Below, piece after piece: positions 1 to 5,827 of a DNA stretch of 5,827 nt. The position numbers and the translations under genes were made by a program. The stretch is from Aliterella sp. RAGGC_92 (GTDB lineage Bacteria; Cyanobacteriota; Cyanobacteriia; Cyanobacteriales; Chroococcidiopsidaceae). Within the stretch, counting starts at the first letter, position 1. Each line of letters starts with the position of its first letter. The notes under the pieces were generated by a model, which did not search any database, had not been told where the DNA came from, and saw only the letters and a program-made list of their open reading frames with translations. The stretch lies in the NCBI GenBank assembly GCA_030826005.1, contig JAPJOW010000252.1, positions 1-5,827 of the forward strand, written 5' to 3'.

Positions 1-90
1 TTGCTCAGTAGAACCAATCGGTAAAATAATTCCTGGACTTCGCTCTAAATAAGTCTCAACCTCACACCAAGTAGCTAAATGCAATTGCAT
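1..90 (-). CDS. Creatininase-family metal-dependent amidohydrolase, N-terminal fragment
   Basis: This is the first 30 codons of a gene cut by the left edge of the window. Reading from the ATG at 90-88, the peptide begins MQLHLATWCEVE and ends at the edge with LPIGSTEQ. The I-G-S-T-E-Q stretch is the hallmark start of creatininase-family proteins. In the family the Glu (E29 here) is a metal ligand, followed two residues later by a His ligand that would lie just outside the window. The family hydrolyses cyclic or linear amides with a two-metal centre. The cyanobacterial members have no firmly known substrate, so I give no gene symbol. An AGGAA element at 99-103 sits about 9 bases upstream of the ATG and supports this start. 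The gene follows mfd after only 25 bases and is probably co-transcribed with it. The family call is fairly sure; the substrate cannot be judged from 30 residues. Confidence 0.85.
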   Translation of the reverse strand, partial: MQLHLATWCEVETYLERSPGIILPIGSTEQ

Positions 91-115
91 AAAATCAATT
101 CCTATAAAAATAAAC

Positions 116-3100
116 TTATATCATCACAGCTTCAGGAATTGCTCCTTGCATTTTACTTAAAGCATCAATCAAGGTATCTAACTGCTGGTTAGGTTTAAGT
201 AAGTTAAGGCTGCGAACGAGGATTTTTCCTGAGGCATAGACATAGCGCGACTTCAAATGTTCTGGTAAATTCTCGATCATTAAGTTCCAAGCGGGTTCTG
301 CCATTGCCGTTTCTAAAGCAATATGCTGTTTAGCTTCTGGTTTAATCCGACTAAAACCGAGAGACTTGGCTAATTGCTTAAGTTCCATTACTCGCAATAG
401 CTGTTTGGCGGCCGGTGGAATTGCGCCAAAGCGATCGCTCCATTCGGCAGCAATTGCGTCTAATTCCGATTGAGAACTAGCGGTTGCCACTGCTCTGTAG
501 GCACTCATTTTTTGATCCAAGTCAGCAATATAATCGGCGGGAATAAAAGCTGTTAAATTCAGGTCAATTTGCGTATCTTCAACTTGAGGAATTTCTGCTC
601 CTTGAATTTCTCTAATCGATTCTTGCAATATTTCCATATACAAATCGAAGCCAATAACTTCCATTTGTCCTGATTGTTCCGCCCCTAGCAAGTTACCCAC
701 GCCGCGAATTTCCATATCGCGCATAGATAACTGATAGCCAGAACCGAGGGTAGCAAATTCTTGAATTGCCCTTAACCTTTGCCGCGCCGCATCCGATAGC
801 ATTTGTTGTTTGGGGTAAAACAACCACGCATGAGCTTGAATACCCGCCCTTCCTACTCTACCGCGCAATTGATATAGCTGCGATAAACCAAATTTATGCG
901 CGTCTTCAATCAAAATTGTGTTGACTCTGGGGATATCTAACCCCGATTCAATAATCGTGGTACAAACAAGAATATCTGCTTCGCCATTATTAAACGTCAG
1001 CATGGTTGATTCGAGTTCCGACTCATCCATCTGCCCGTGAGCGATCGCAAGTCTTACTCCTGGAAGCATATCGCGTAACTTTGTCGAGGTTTCTTCAATT
1101 CCATCTACGCGCGGTACGACATAAAATACCTGCCCGCCGCGATCGATTTCTTGGCGGATAGCACTGCGGATAGTTTCAGAATCGTAGGGTGATAAATGAG
1201 TTTTAATCGGTCGCCTGGATGGTGGCGGAGTTGTAATTAAGCTCATTTCCCTGATTCCCGACAAAGACATATACAAAGTCCGAGGAATGGGTGTAGCGCT
1301 TAAAGTCAGTACGTCTACTTTGGTTCGCAATGATTTGATTTTTTCTTTTTGATTCACGCCAAAGCGTTGTTCTTCATCAATTACCAATAAACCCAAATCG
1401 CGGATAGTTACCCCTTTACCTAATAATTGGTGCGTACCCACTACTACATCTAGTTCCCCCGTTGCCAGTCGAGCTTGAATAGTGCGGCGTTCTTCGGCGG
1501 TGCGAAAGCGATTGAGTAAGCCAACTTGAATTGGGTAGGGAGCAAACCGTTCTTTGAGTGTATGGTAATGCTGCTGAGTCAAAATAGTTGTAGGCGCAAG
1601 TAAAGCTACTTGTTTACCAGCAGTTACAGCTTTAAATATGGCACGAATTGCTACTTCAGTTTTTCCAAAACCGACATCCCCACAGACTAATCTATCCATC
1701 GGGCGATCGCTTTCCATATCCCGCTTGACATCTGCGGTCGCTTTCAATTGATCGGGGGTGGGGGCGTAAGGAAAAGAGTCTTCCATTTCTTCTTGCCAAG
1801 GCATATCCGGCGGGAAAGCATAGCCTTTTTGCTGGGATCTCGCGGCGTAGAGTTTGAGCAAATCTACGGCTAACTTTTTAATTGCTTTACGGACTTTGTT
1901 TTTAGTTGCTGCCCACGATTTGCCCGACATTCGGTTTAGGACGGGCGGCGCATCGCTTGTAGCGCGAAACCGACTTAGCGAACCTACTTGATCGGCGGCT
2001 ACTCGCAATAAACCATCAGCGTATTGAATTACTAAGTATTCGCGGGTTTCTCTATTGATAGTCAGGCTTTCTAGCTTAAGAAATTTCCCTAAGCCGTGAC
2101 TTCTATGAACTACATAATCTCCTTGAGCGAGTTTATTAGGGTCTACTTGTTTAGAAGCAGCGCGACGGCGTTTGCGGACGTAGCCGGGAGAAGCCAAAGA
2201 ATGCTGCCCGTAAAATTCGCGGTCAGTTACTACAACGAGGCGAAAAGTAGGCAAAATAAAGCCTTCTAATTCCGCAAGTCCTGAATACTTAAGCGCTACA
2301 GGGGTATGTTGAATTTGCAGGCGATCGATCGCTTGGTAGTCGCGGGGATTGGGGATAAATTGCGCCGGACAATCGTGTTCTTGCAGCAAAGAAACCGAAC
2401 GGCTAGGTTGAGCAGAAATTAGCCAAGTAGAAAAACGGCGATCGCGTTCGTTACGCAAGGTTTCGGCAAGTTTGGCGTATTGATGAGGGGTAGCAGGGAC
2501 GGGGCGACAAGCGAGGTTTAGTCCAATTTCTTCGACAAGTTCGGCTAGGTAGAGTTTTTTAAATTCTGAAGCGGTATCTAAAGACTCTACAAATGTGCGG
2601 TGAATTTTCGGGAGATGACGATTATTATCTTGCTGCCAATGTTCTTGGACGTTTTCATAAGTGCGATCGCTATGAGCAATACATTGATCGTTTTCGTCAA
2701 TGGCAATTAAGGTATTTTTGGGCAAATAGTCTATTAAAGATGCGGGCTGCTCGAAAGCTATTCCTAAAAATCGCCTGCTACCTTCCGGTGGTTGTCCGTG
2801 ATCGAACTGTTCTTTTTCAAGCTCGGATAGGTAAGACTTTACAGTATTTACACCTTCTGCTGTTAAGGCGGCGGTAGTAATCCCACCAAAATTAGTGGGA
2901 GTGAGAATAATTTGCTCGATTCTATCTAAAGCCGCGCCACTACTTGTATTGCGCGGGGTACTGCGTTGGGTTGCCGGATCGAACTCGCGGATATTTTGCA
3001 GTTCGTCGCCAAACCAATCCAAGCGCACGGGCAACTCAGAAGCTACGGGAAACACATCGACAATATCGCCGCGCCGACTCCATTGCCCTTCTATTTCTAC

Positions 3101-3619
3101 TAAGGAAACTCGCTCGTAGCCTAAGCTGGCAAGTTGAGTGCTAAAAGTTTTTAAATCTAACTCCATCCCGCGCTTGAGGGTAAGACAGTAAGGCAAAAAC
3201 TTGTCTTGTGGTGGTAAATGCGGTTGTAAGGAGGCGTGAGTCGCTACGATCGCCATTTTTTTAGGCTTATCGGGGTTTTCCTTGGCGACTAAATCAGCTA
3301 AAACTTGCATTTGCCCCCAAATCATTTCTGTTTCGGGGTCAAAAGGTTCGTAGGGCGAGGCTTCAGAAGTAGGATACAAATGTACCGTTTGCCAATCCAT
3401 CGCTTCTAGTTGCGCCGCCCAGCGCCCGGCTTCTTCTAAGGTGGCGCAGACAACAAATAAGTTTTGGTTTTGAGTTTGAGCTAAAGCTGAAGCGATTAAT
3501 CCTTTGGGCAAACGCGGAGCGCCGCTTAGATAGCATACTTGCTGGCGATCTAGTTTAGATAATAATTCTGTAGAGAGAGGCGATCGCCCTAAAGACCGAA
3601 CAATTGCGGAAAACGGCAT
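116..3619 (-). CDS. mfd: Transcription-repair coupling factor Mfd
   Basis: Mfd is a cytoplasmic ATP-driven DNA translocase. It pushes RNA polymerase off lesions and recruits UvrA to start nucleotide excision repair on the transcribed strand. The 1167-residue product is full length (E. coli Mfd is about 1150). In order: a UvrB-like N-terminal module (about 25-320) with YPTSEASPYEPFD at 82-94 and an RRGDIVDVFP stretch at 182-191 in the UvrA-contact region; a CarD-like RNA-polymerase-interaction domain (about 495-552, GDYVVHRSHGLGKF); two RecG-like SF2 helicase lobes with the TPDQ motif at 621-624, Walker A GDVGFGKT at 647-654, DEEQ at 748-751, SAT at 774-776, and QLRGRVGR at 917-924; a TRG-type translocation motif (about 948-985); and a C-terminal regulatory D7 domain (about 1020-1160). 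The ATG is the only plausible start: an in-frame TGA lies two codons upstream, and the next Met is residue 75. Only a weak GAGA precedes it. I see no frameshift or missing motif. Confidence 0.98.
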   Translation of the reverse strand: MPFSAIVRSLGRSPLSTELLSKLDRQQVCYLSGAPRLPKGLIASALAQTQNQNLFVVCATLEEAGRWAAQLEAMDWQTVHLYPTSEASPYEPFDPETEMIWGQMQVLADLVAKENPDKPKKMAIVATHASLQPHLPPQDKFLPYCLTLKRGMELDLKTFSTQLASLGYERVSLVEIEGQWSRRGDIVDVFPVASELPVRLDWFGDELQNIREFDPATQRSTPRNTSSGAALDRIEQIILTPTNFGGITTAALTAEGVNTVKSYLSELEKEQFDHGQPPEGSRRFLGIAFEQPASLIDYLPKNTLIAIDENDQCIAHSDRTYENVQEHWQQDNNRHLPKIHRTFVESLDTASEFKKLYLAELVEEIGLNLACRPVPATPHQYAKLAETLRNERDRRFSTWLISAQPSRSVSLLQEHDCPAQFIPNPRDYQAIDRLQIQHTPVALKYSGLAELEGFILPTFRLVVVTDREFYGQHSLASPGYVRKRRRAASKQVDPNKLAQGDYVVHRSHGLGKFLKLESLTINRETREYLVIQYADGLLRVAADQVGSLSRFRATSDAPPVLNRMSGKSWAATKNKVRKAIKKLAVDLLKLYAARSQQKGYAFPPDMPWQEEMEDSFPYAPTPDQLKATADVKRDMESDRPMDRLVCGDVGFGKTEVAIRAIFKAVTAGKQVALLAPTTILTQQHYHTLKERFAPYPIQVGLLNRFRTAEERRTIQARLATGELDVVVGTHQLLGKGVTIRDLGLLVIDEEQRFGVNQKEKIKSLRTKVDVLTLSATPIPRTLYMSLSGIREMSLITTPPPSRRPIKTHLSPYDSETIRSAIRQEIDRGGQVFYVVPRVDGIEETSTKLRDMLPGVRLAIAHGQMDESELESTMLTFNNGEADILVCTTIIESGLDIPRVNTILIEDAHKFGLSQLYQLRGRVGRAGIQAHAWLFYPKQQMLSDAARQRLRAIQEFATLGSGYQLSMRDMEIRGVGNLLGAEQSGQMEVIGFDLYMEILQESIREIQGAEIPQVEDTQIDLNLTAFIPADYIADLDQKMSAYRAVATASSQSELDAIAAEWSDRFGAIPPAAKQLLRVMELKQLAKSLGFSRIKPEAKQHIALETAMAEPAWNLMIENLPEHLKSRYVYASGKILVRSLNLLKPNQQLDTLIDALSKMQGAIPEAVMI

Positions 3620-3680
3620 AAATTCTCAAATTTTTAAATATTACTGACTGCGCTTATTTATATTTGAACCAGTATTTACT

Positions 3681-3709
3681 ATTGTAAAAGTCTATTTCAG
3701 CCCTGGTAA
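3681..3709 (-). promoter_or_regulatory. Predicted sigma-70-type promoter for mfd
   Basis: On the minus strand there is a -10 box TACAAT (3686-3681, five of six matches to TATAAT). It lies exactly 17 bases downstream of TTACCA (3709-3704, four of six matches to TTGACA). Transcription would start near 3675, giving an untranslated leader of roughly 55 bases before the mfd ATG. The spacing and -10 box are good, but this is a pattern match only. No repressor site (for example a LexA-type palindrome) is evident around it. Confidence 0.45.
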
Positions 3710-3871
3710 CTTCTTGGGTATTTGTTTGTAAGGGAGATGAATTACTAGCAAACTTTAGAGTAGTATGAATGGTTTAATTGAACTAAAGTACGATCGCCCG
3801 TCTGTAGTCATGTCACAATTTCCCCGTGCGATCGCATATCTTATAGTTTTTATTGTCTCCCCAAACCTTCT

Positions 3872-4456
3872 GTGCCCCAAATCGATCCCCAACTTCAACC
3901 TCTCACGCGCACTCAGTTACTCATAGCTATGGGTGTGACAGCCGTTTTATTGGGGTTACTTGCCAAGCTTTGGTTGCAGTTAGGTGATGTTGCTTTATTA
4001 CCCTTGCGATGGGATGCGGCGACACTTCCGTTTGCTCTAGCTATTGCTGCGATCGTGACTACTATTAGCTCCTTAATGTATCAGTTTTGGGCAGCTTACC
4101 GTAGTAGCGCCGATTTTTATTTAGAATTTGTTCTCAAGCCTTTGGTATTACCAGACTTGATTTGGGTAGGATTATTACCGGGACTGAGCGAAGAATTATT
4201 GTTTAGAGGTGTAATGCTGCCAGCTTTTGGCTTAGATACAACGGGAATTGCTGTATCTAGCGTTTGTTTTGGCATTTTGCACTTAAGTAATTGCAAGCAG
4301 TGGCAGTATGTTGTCTGGGCGACTATTGTTGGGGTTATCCTCGGCTACAGTGCAGTATTAACTCATAACTTGCTAATTCCAATTGTCGCTCACGTCCTTA
4401 TAAATCTAATTTCTAGTTCTATTTGGAAGCTCAAACACCCAGCTTCTCAAGCATAA
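3872..4456 (+). CDS. CPBP-family intramembrane glutamic endopeptidase (Abi/CAAX-protease type)
   Basis: This is a 194-residue polytopic membrane protein of the CPBP (CAAX protease and bacteriocin-processing) family, related to Rce1. The family motifs are intact: EELLFR at 107-112 (EExxxR), FGILH at 133-137 (FxxxH), and HVLIN at 174-178 (HxxxN). The candidate active-site residues are therefore E107, R112, H137, H174 and N178. Hydrophobic segments run at about 14-37, 50-70, 92-106, 123-140, 145-162 and 165-182. The start is GTG at 3872. The frame is open back to a TGA at 3779-3781, but no ATG, GTG or TTG occurs in between. The next Met is residue 20 (ATG at 3929), which would cut into the first membrane helix. 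The N-terminal pattern IDPQLQPLTRTQ also looks like cyanobacterial homologues as I recall them. No Shine-Dalgarno sequence is visible; a TATAGT at 3842-3847 could be a -10 box, without a clear -35. The substrate is unknown, and cyanobacteria lack a typical prenylated CAAX pathway. Confidence 0.93.
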   Translation: MPQIDPQLQPLTRTQLLIAMGVTAVLLGLLAKLWLQLGDVALLPLRWDAATLPFALAIAAIVTTISSLMYQFWAAYRSSADFYLEFVLKPLVLPDLIWVGLLPGLSEELLFRGVMLPAFGLDTTGIAVSSVCFGILHLSNCKQWQYVVWATIVGVILGYSAVLTHNLLIPIVAHVLINLISSSIWKLKHPASQA

Positions 4457-4486
4457 GGCCCAAAGCATTGCACTCGTACATTTTTT

Positions 4487-5428
4487 TTAATCGGGAATTA
4501 TGATATTTTTTATATCCGTTTTGGCAGGGGGATATTGAGGATTCATTGCTTCTAAAGTATCGGCGATCGCCCGCGCAATTACTAAATTCCTATACCATTT
4601 TTTATTAGAAGGTACAACATACCAGGGCGCGTAAGTTGTCGAGCAGTTATTAATCGCATCTTGATAAGCTAATTGGTAGTCATCCCACAATTTACGCTCG
4701 TTGACATCATTGATTGAAAACTTCCATAGTTTATCGGGATTTTCTAACCGACTCTCTAACCGCAATTTTTGTTCGGCTTTGGAAATGTGGAGAAAAAACT
4801 TAATTACCGTAATATTACTAAGTGTAAGCATTTGCTCGAAATCATTAATTATGTGGTAGCGTTTTTGCCATACTTCATCTTCTACTAATTTTTTAACTCG
4901 GACAATTAGCACATCCTCGTAATGAGAACGATTGAAAATTGTAATCATACCTTTTTGAGGAGTGCGCGAGTGATAGCGCCATAAAAAGTCATGATTTGAT
5001 TCTTCTAAACTTGGATGCTTAAACGACCAAACGCGGCAGCCTTGAGGATTTACACCGCTAAAAACTTGTTTAATTGTGCCATCTTTACCCCCCGTATCCA
5101 TTGCTTGCAAAACAATCAATAAACTGCGCTGATTTTCGGCATAAAGACGCTCTTGCAACTGTCCTAAGCGATCGCGTTGATAAACAAGTTCTTCTTCAAT
5201 ATCTTTCTTTTTTTGGTAACTTTCGCAACTATCGGCATCAAAATCAGCTAAACTAATTAACTTTTCTGGTTCAACTCGATAGCGGGGGTAATCTGGCTTT
5301 GGTGGCTGACTTGAAATACTTTCTGGTGATAATGTTACTTGCTCGATTGCTGAAGAAGTAGCTGCTTTTGTTTGAGAACTTTCCGCTTTTTTAGCTTTAT
5401 TTTTTGACTTAGACTTATCTTTTTGCAA
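4487..5428 (-). CDS. ppk2: PPK2-family polyphosphate:nucleotide phosphotransferase
   Basis: PPK2 enzymes transfer phosphate between polyphosphate and nucleotides in the cytoplasm, usually making ADP or ATP from AMP or ADP. Numbering from the TTG at 5428, the product has 313 residues. A Lys/Ser-rich, probably disordered leader covers about 1-46. The single P-loop kinase domain begins near YRVEP (about 50-54). It contains the Walker A-type MDTGGKDGT at 110-118, the NRSHYED block at 166-172, KFFLHIS near 210-216, and the lid region ENPDKLWKFS at 229-238. The C-terminal APWYVVPSNKKWYRN is also typical. One domain of this length, and similarity as I remember it to Meiothermus/Deinococcus enzymes, suggest class III (acting on both AMP and ADP), but motifs alone do not prove class. 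No ATG is available: an in-frame TAA lies at 5446-5444 and the first Met is in the Walker motif. I chose TTG at 5428 because GGAG precedes it by 6 bases; TTG at 5440 would add four residues and has no ribosome site. The gene converges on the CPBP gene. Confidence 0.95.
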   Translation of the reverse strand: MQKDKSKSKNKAKKAESSQTKAATSSAIEQVTLSPESISSQPPKPDYPRYRVEPEKLISLADFDADSCESYQKKKDIEEELVYQRDRLGQLQERLYAENQRSLLIVLQAMDTGGKDGTIKQVFSGVNPQGCRVWSFKHPSLEESNHDFLWRYHSRTPQKGMITIFNRSHYEDVLIVRVKKLVEDEVWQKRYHIINDFEQMLTLSNITVIKFFLHISKAEQKLRLESRLENPDKLWKFSINDVNERKLWDDYQLAYQDAINNCSTTYAPWYVVPSNKKWYRNLVIARAIADTLEAMNPQYPPAKTDIKNIIIPD

Positions 5429-5432
5429 AACG

Positions 5433-5438
5433 CTCTCC
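5433..5438 (-). promoter_or_regulatory. Shine-Dalgarno site deciding the PPK2 start
   Basis: GGAGAG reads on the minus strand at 5438-5433. Its GGAG core ends 6 bases before the TTG at 5428-5426, a normal distance for initiation. The site overlaps the other candidate TTG (5440-5438), so both starts cannot use it. This favours the inner TTG as the true start. A TATAAA (5467-5462) further upstream could be the -10 box, but I find no convincing -35 partner. Confidence 0.6.
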
Positions 5439-5552
5439 AAGTTTTATATATATTGTTTACTTTTATACTTAATGGTCACTCTTTCTTAAGCCTGATGTCA
5501 GCAAGAGGATATAGCCCAAATATTAAAAATAAATTCTTAATTAGTTTTTCTC

Positions 5553-5729
5553 ATGAAAACTCCACAAAACGCCAATCCTGACCAGAACAAGATTACTCAA
5601 GAGCAGAAAGACAGCGTACTTACTCCAGAACAAACACCTTCTTGGTCTTGGGGACTTACGTTGCTACTAATAGTTTTAGCAAGTCTGATACTATTTGTAG
5701 GCTTTTATTCGGGAATTATTAATGTATAG
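5553..5729 (+). CDS. Small hypothetical protein with one C-terminal membrane segment (58 aa)
   Basis: This is a complete ATG-to-TAG frame of 58 codons. I do not recognise the family. The product has a polar, Gln/Asn/Asp/Lys-rich first 28 residues (MKTPQNANPDQ at the start). A PSWSW block follows at 29-33, then a strongly hydrophobic stretch at about 34-54 (GLTLLLIVLASLILFVG and a few more residues), and finally a short tail ending IINV. The sharp split between a polar head and one membrane helix ending about four residues from the C-terminus, with Trp at the helix border, is what one expects of a real single-pass or tail-anchored protein rather than a chance frame. There is no Shine-Dalgarno sequence before the ATG, which is common in cyanobacteria. 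It is transcribed away from the PPK2 gene and is followed 51 bases later by a strong hairpin, which fits a monocistronic unit. Its function cannot be inferred from sequence. Confidence 0.7.
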   Translation: MKTPQNANPDQNKITQEQKDSVLTPEQTPSWSWGLTLLLIVLASLILFVGFYSGIINV

Positions 5730-5780
5730 AATAATCTCCTAGGTTAATAATATTTGGCGCGTGTGAACTTACATTAAAGT

Positions 5781-5811
5781 GAAGGATGACTAAGATAATT
5801 AGTCATCCTTC
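5781..5811 (+). terminator. Perfect 13-bp hairpin, probable terminator of the small gene
   Basis: GAAGGATGACTAA (5781-5793) and TTAGTCATCCTTC (5799-5811) are exact reverse complements separated by the 5-base loop GATAA. The hairpin lies 51 bases after the stop codon of the 58-residue gene. There is no T-run after it on the plus strand (TAAAGATTG follows), nor a clear one on the minus strand, so it is not a textbook intrinsic terminator. It could equally be an RNA-stability stem or a two-way terminator shared with a gene beyond the right edge. Confidence 0.5.
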
Positions 5812-5827
5812 TAAAGATTGATAAAAA

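Larger units (their letters stand above)
431..5175. repeat. HIP1 octamer palindromes (GCGATCGC), nine copies
   Basis: Exact GCGATCGC copies start at 431, 1041, 1703, 2438, 2663, 3580, 3828, 4563 and 5168. The entry spans the first to the last copy, not a continuous repeat. Six are in mfd, two in the PPK2 gene and one in the mfd/CPBP spacer. In mfd four copies are read in the frame giving (Ser/Arg)-Asp-Arg, one gives Ala-Ile-Ala and one gives Arg-Ser-Pro, so the DNA word itself appears favoured across different frames. HIP1 is a known cyanobacterial genome signature and is the strongest taxonomic clue here. Confidence 0.9.

Noticed and set aside
1..90. Mycofactocin-type creatininase homologue (MftE) as the partial gene
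   Set aside because: Nothing in the window suggests a mycofactocin cluster, and 30 residues cannot separate subfamilies, so only the broad family is claimed.
2593..3144. Several plus-strand open frames of 66 to 94 codons inside mfd
   Set aside because: They lie antisense to strongly conserved mfd coding sequence, are rich in Arg/Cys/Ser as expected of shadow frames, and resemble no family I recognise.
3752..3789. Inverted repeat ACTTTAG/CTAAAGT in the mfd/CPBP spacer
   Set aside because: The stem is only 7 bp and AT-rich with a 24-base loop. This is easily found by chance and no second element supports an operator.
3872..4456. CPBP protease as part of an abortive-infection or bacteriocin system
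   Set aside because: The family name includes such members, but no peptide, immunity, transporter or toxin gene lies beside it. Its neighbours are mfd and PPK2.
5074..5256. Plus-strand 60-codon open frame inside the PPK2 gene
   Set aside because: It is antisense to the conserved kinase domain, including the Walker motif, and shows no domain or ribosome site of its own.
5468..5543. Repeated CTTAA words (5468, 5485, 5536) upstream of PPK2, considered as a cyanobacterial Pho box
   Set aside because: Pho boxes are 8-base repeats of the CTTAACCT type at about 11-base spacing. Here the flanking bases deviate (CTTAATGG, CTTAAGCC) and the spacing is 17 bases and more, so phosphate control is not supported by sequence.

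Overview
The window looks like chromosomal DNA from a cyanobacterium. The main sequence evidence is the palindrome GCGATCGC (HIP1, highly iterated in many cyanobacterial genomes), which I count nine times in 5.8 kb, against far less than one expected by chance at this composition. The protein sequences fit cyanobacterial homologues as I remember them, perhaps from the Nostocales/Chroococcidiopsidales side, but I cannot fix a genus.

Layout, left to right. (1) On the minus strand, positions 1-90 hold the first 30 codons of a creatininase-family metal hydrolase that runs off the left edge. (2) Just upstream of it and in the same direction, 116-3619 is a complete mfd gene for the transcription-repair coupling factor. 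The 25-base gap suggests that mfd and the creatininase-family gene are co-transcribed from a promoter I place near 3681-3709. (3) A 252-base divergent spacer (3620-3871) separates mfd from (4) a plus-strand CPBP-family intramembrane protease at 3872-4456, which starts with GTG. (5) This converges, with only 30 bases between the genes, on a minus-strand PPK2-type polyphosphate:nucleotide phosphotransferase at 4487-5428 (or 5440), which must start with TTG. (6) A 124-base divergent spacer (112 bases if the outer TTG start is used) leads to (7) a short plus-strand gene at 5553-5729, predicted to encode a 58-residue protein with one membrane segment near its C-terminus. (8) The remaining 98 bases hold no gene but contain a perfect 13-bp inverted repeat, probably the end of the small gene's transcript.

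The genes do not form one pathway. mfd is DNA-repair housekeeping, PPK2 belongs to polyphosphate/nucleotide energy metabolism, and the CPBP protease and small membrane protein have unknown targets. I see no mobile element, CRISPR array, tRNA, rRNA or defence cassette, and no broken gene. The points most worth a second look are the small membrane protein, the strong inverted repeat after it, the PPK2 start site and its lysine/serine-rich leader, and a 53-codon open frame overlapping the start of the CPBP gene.
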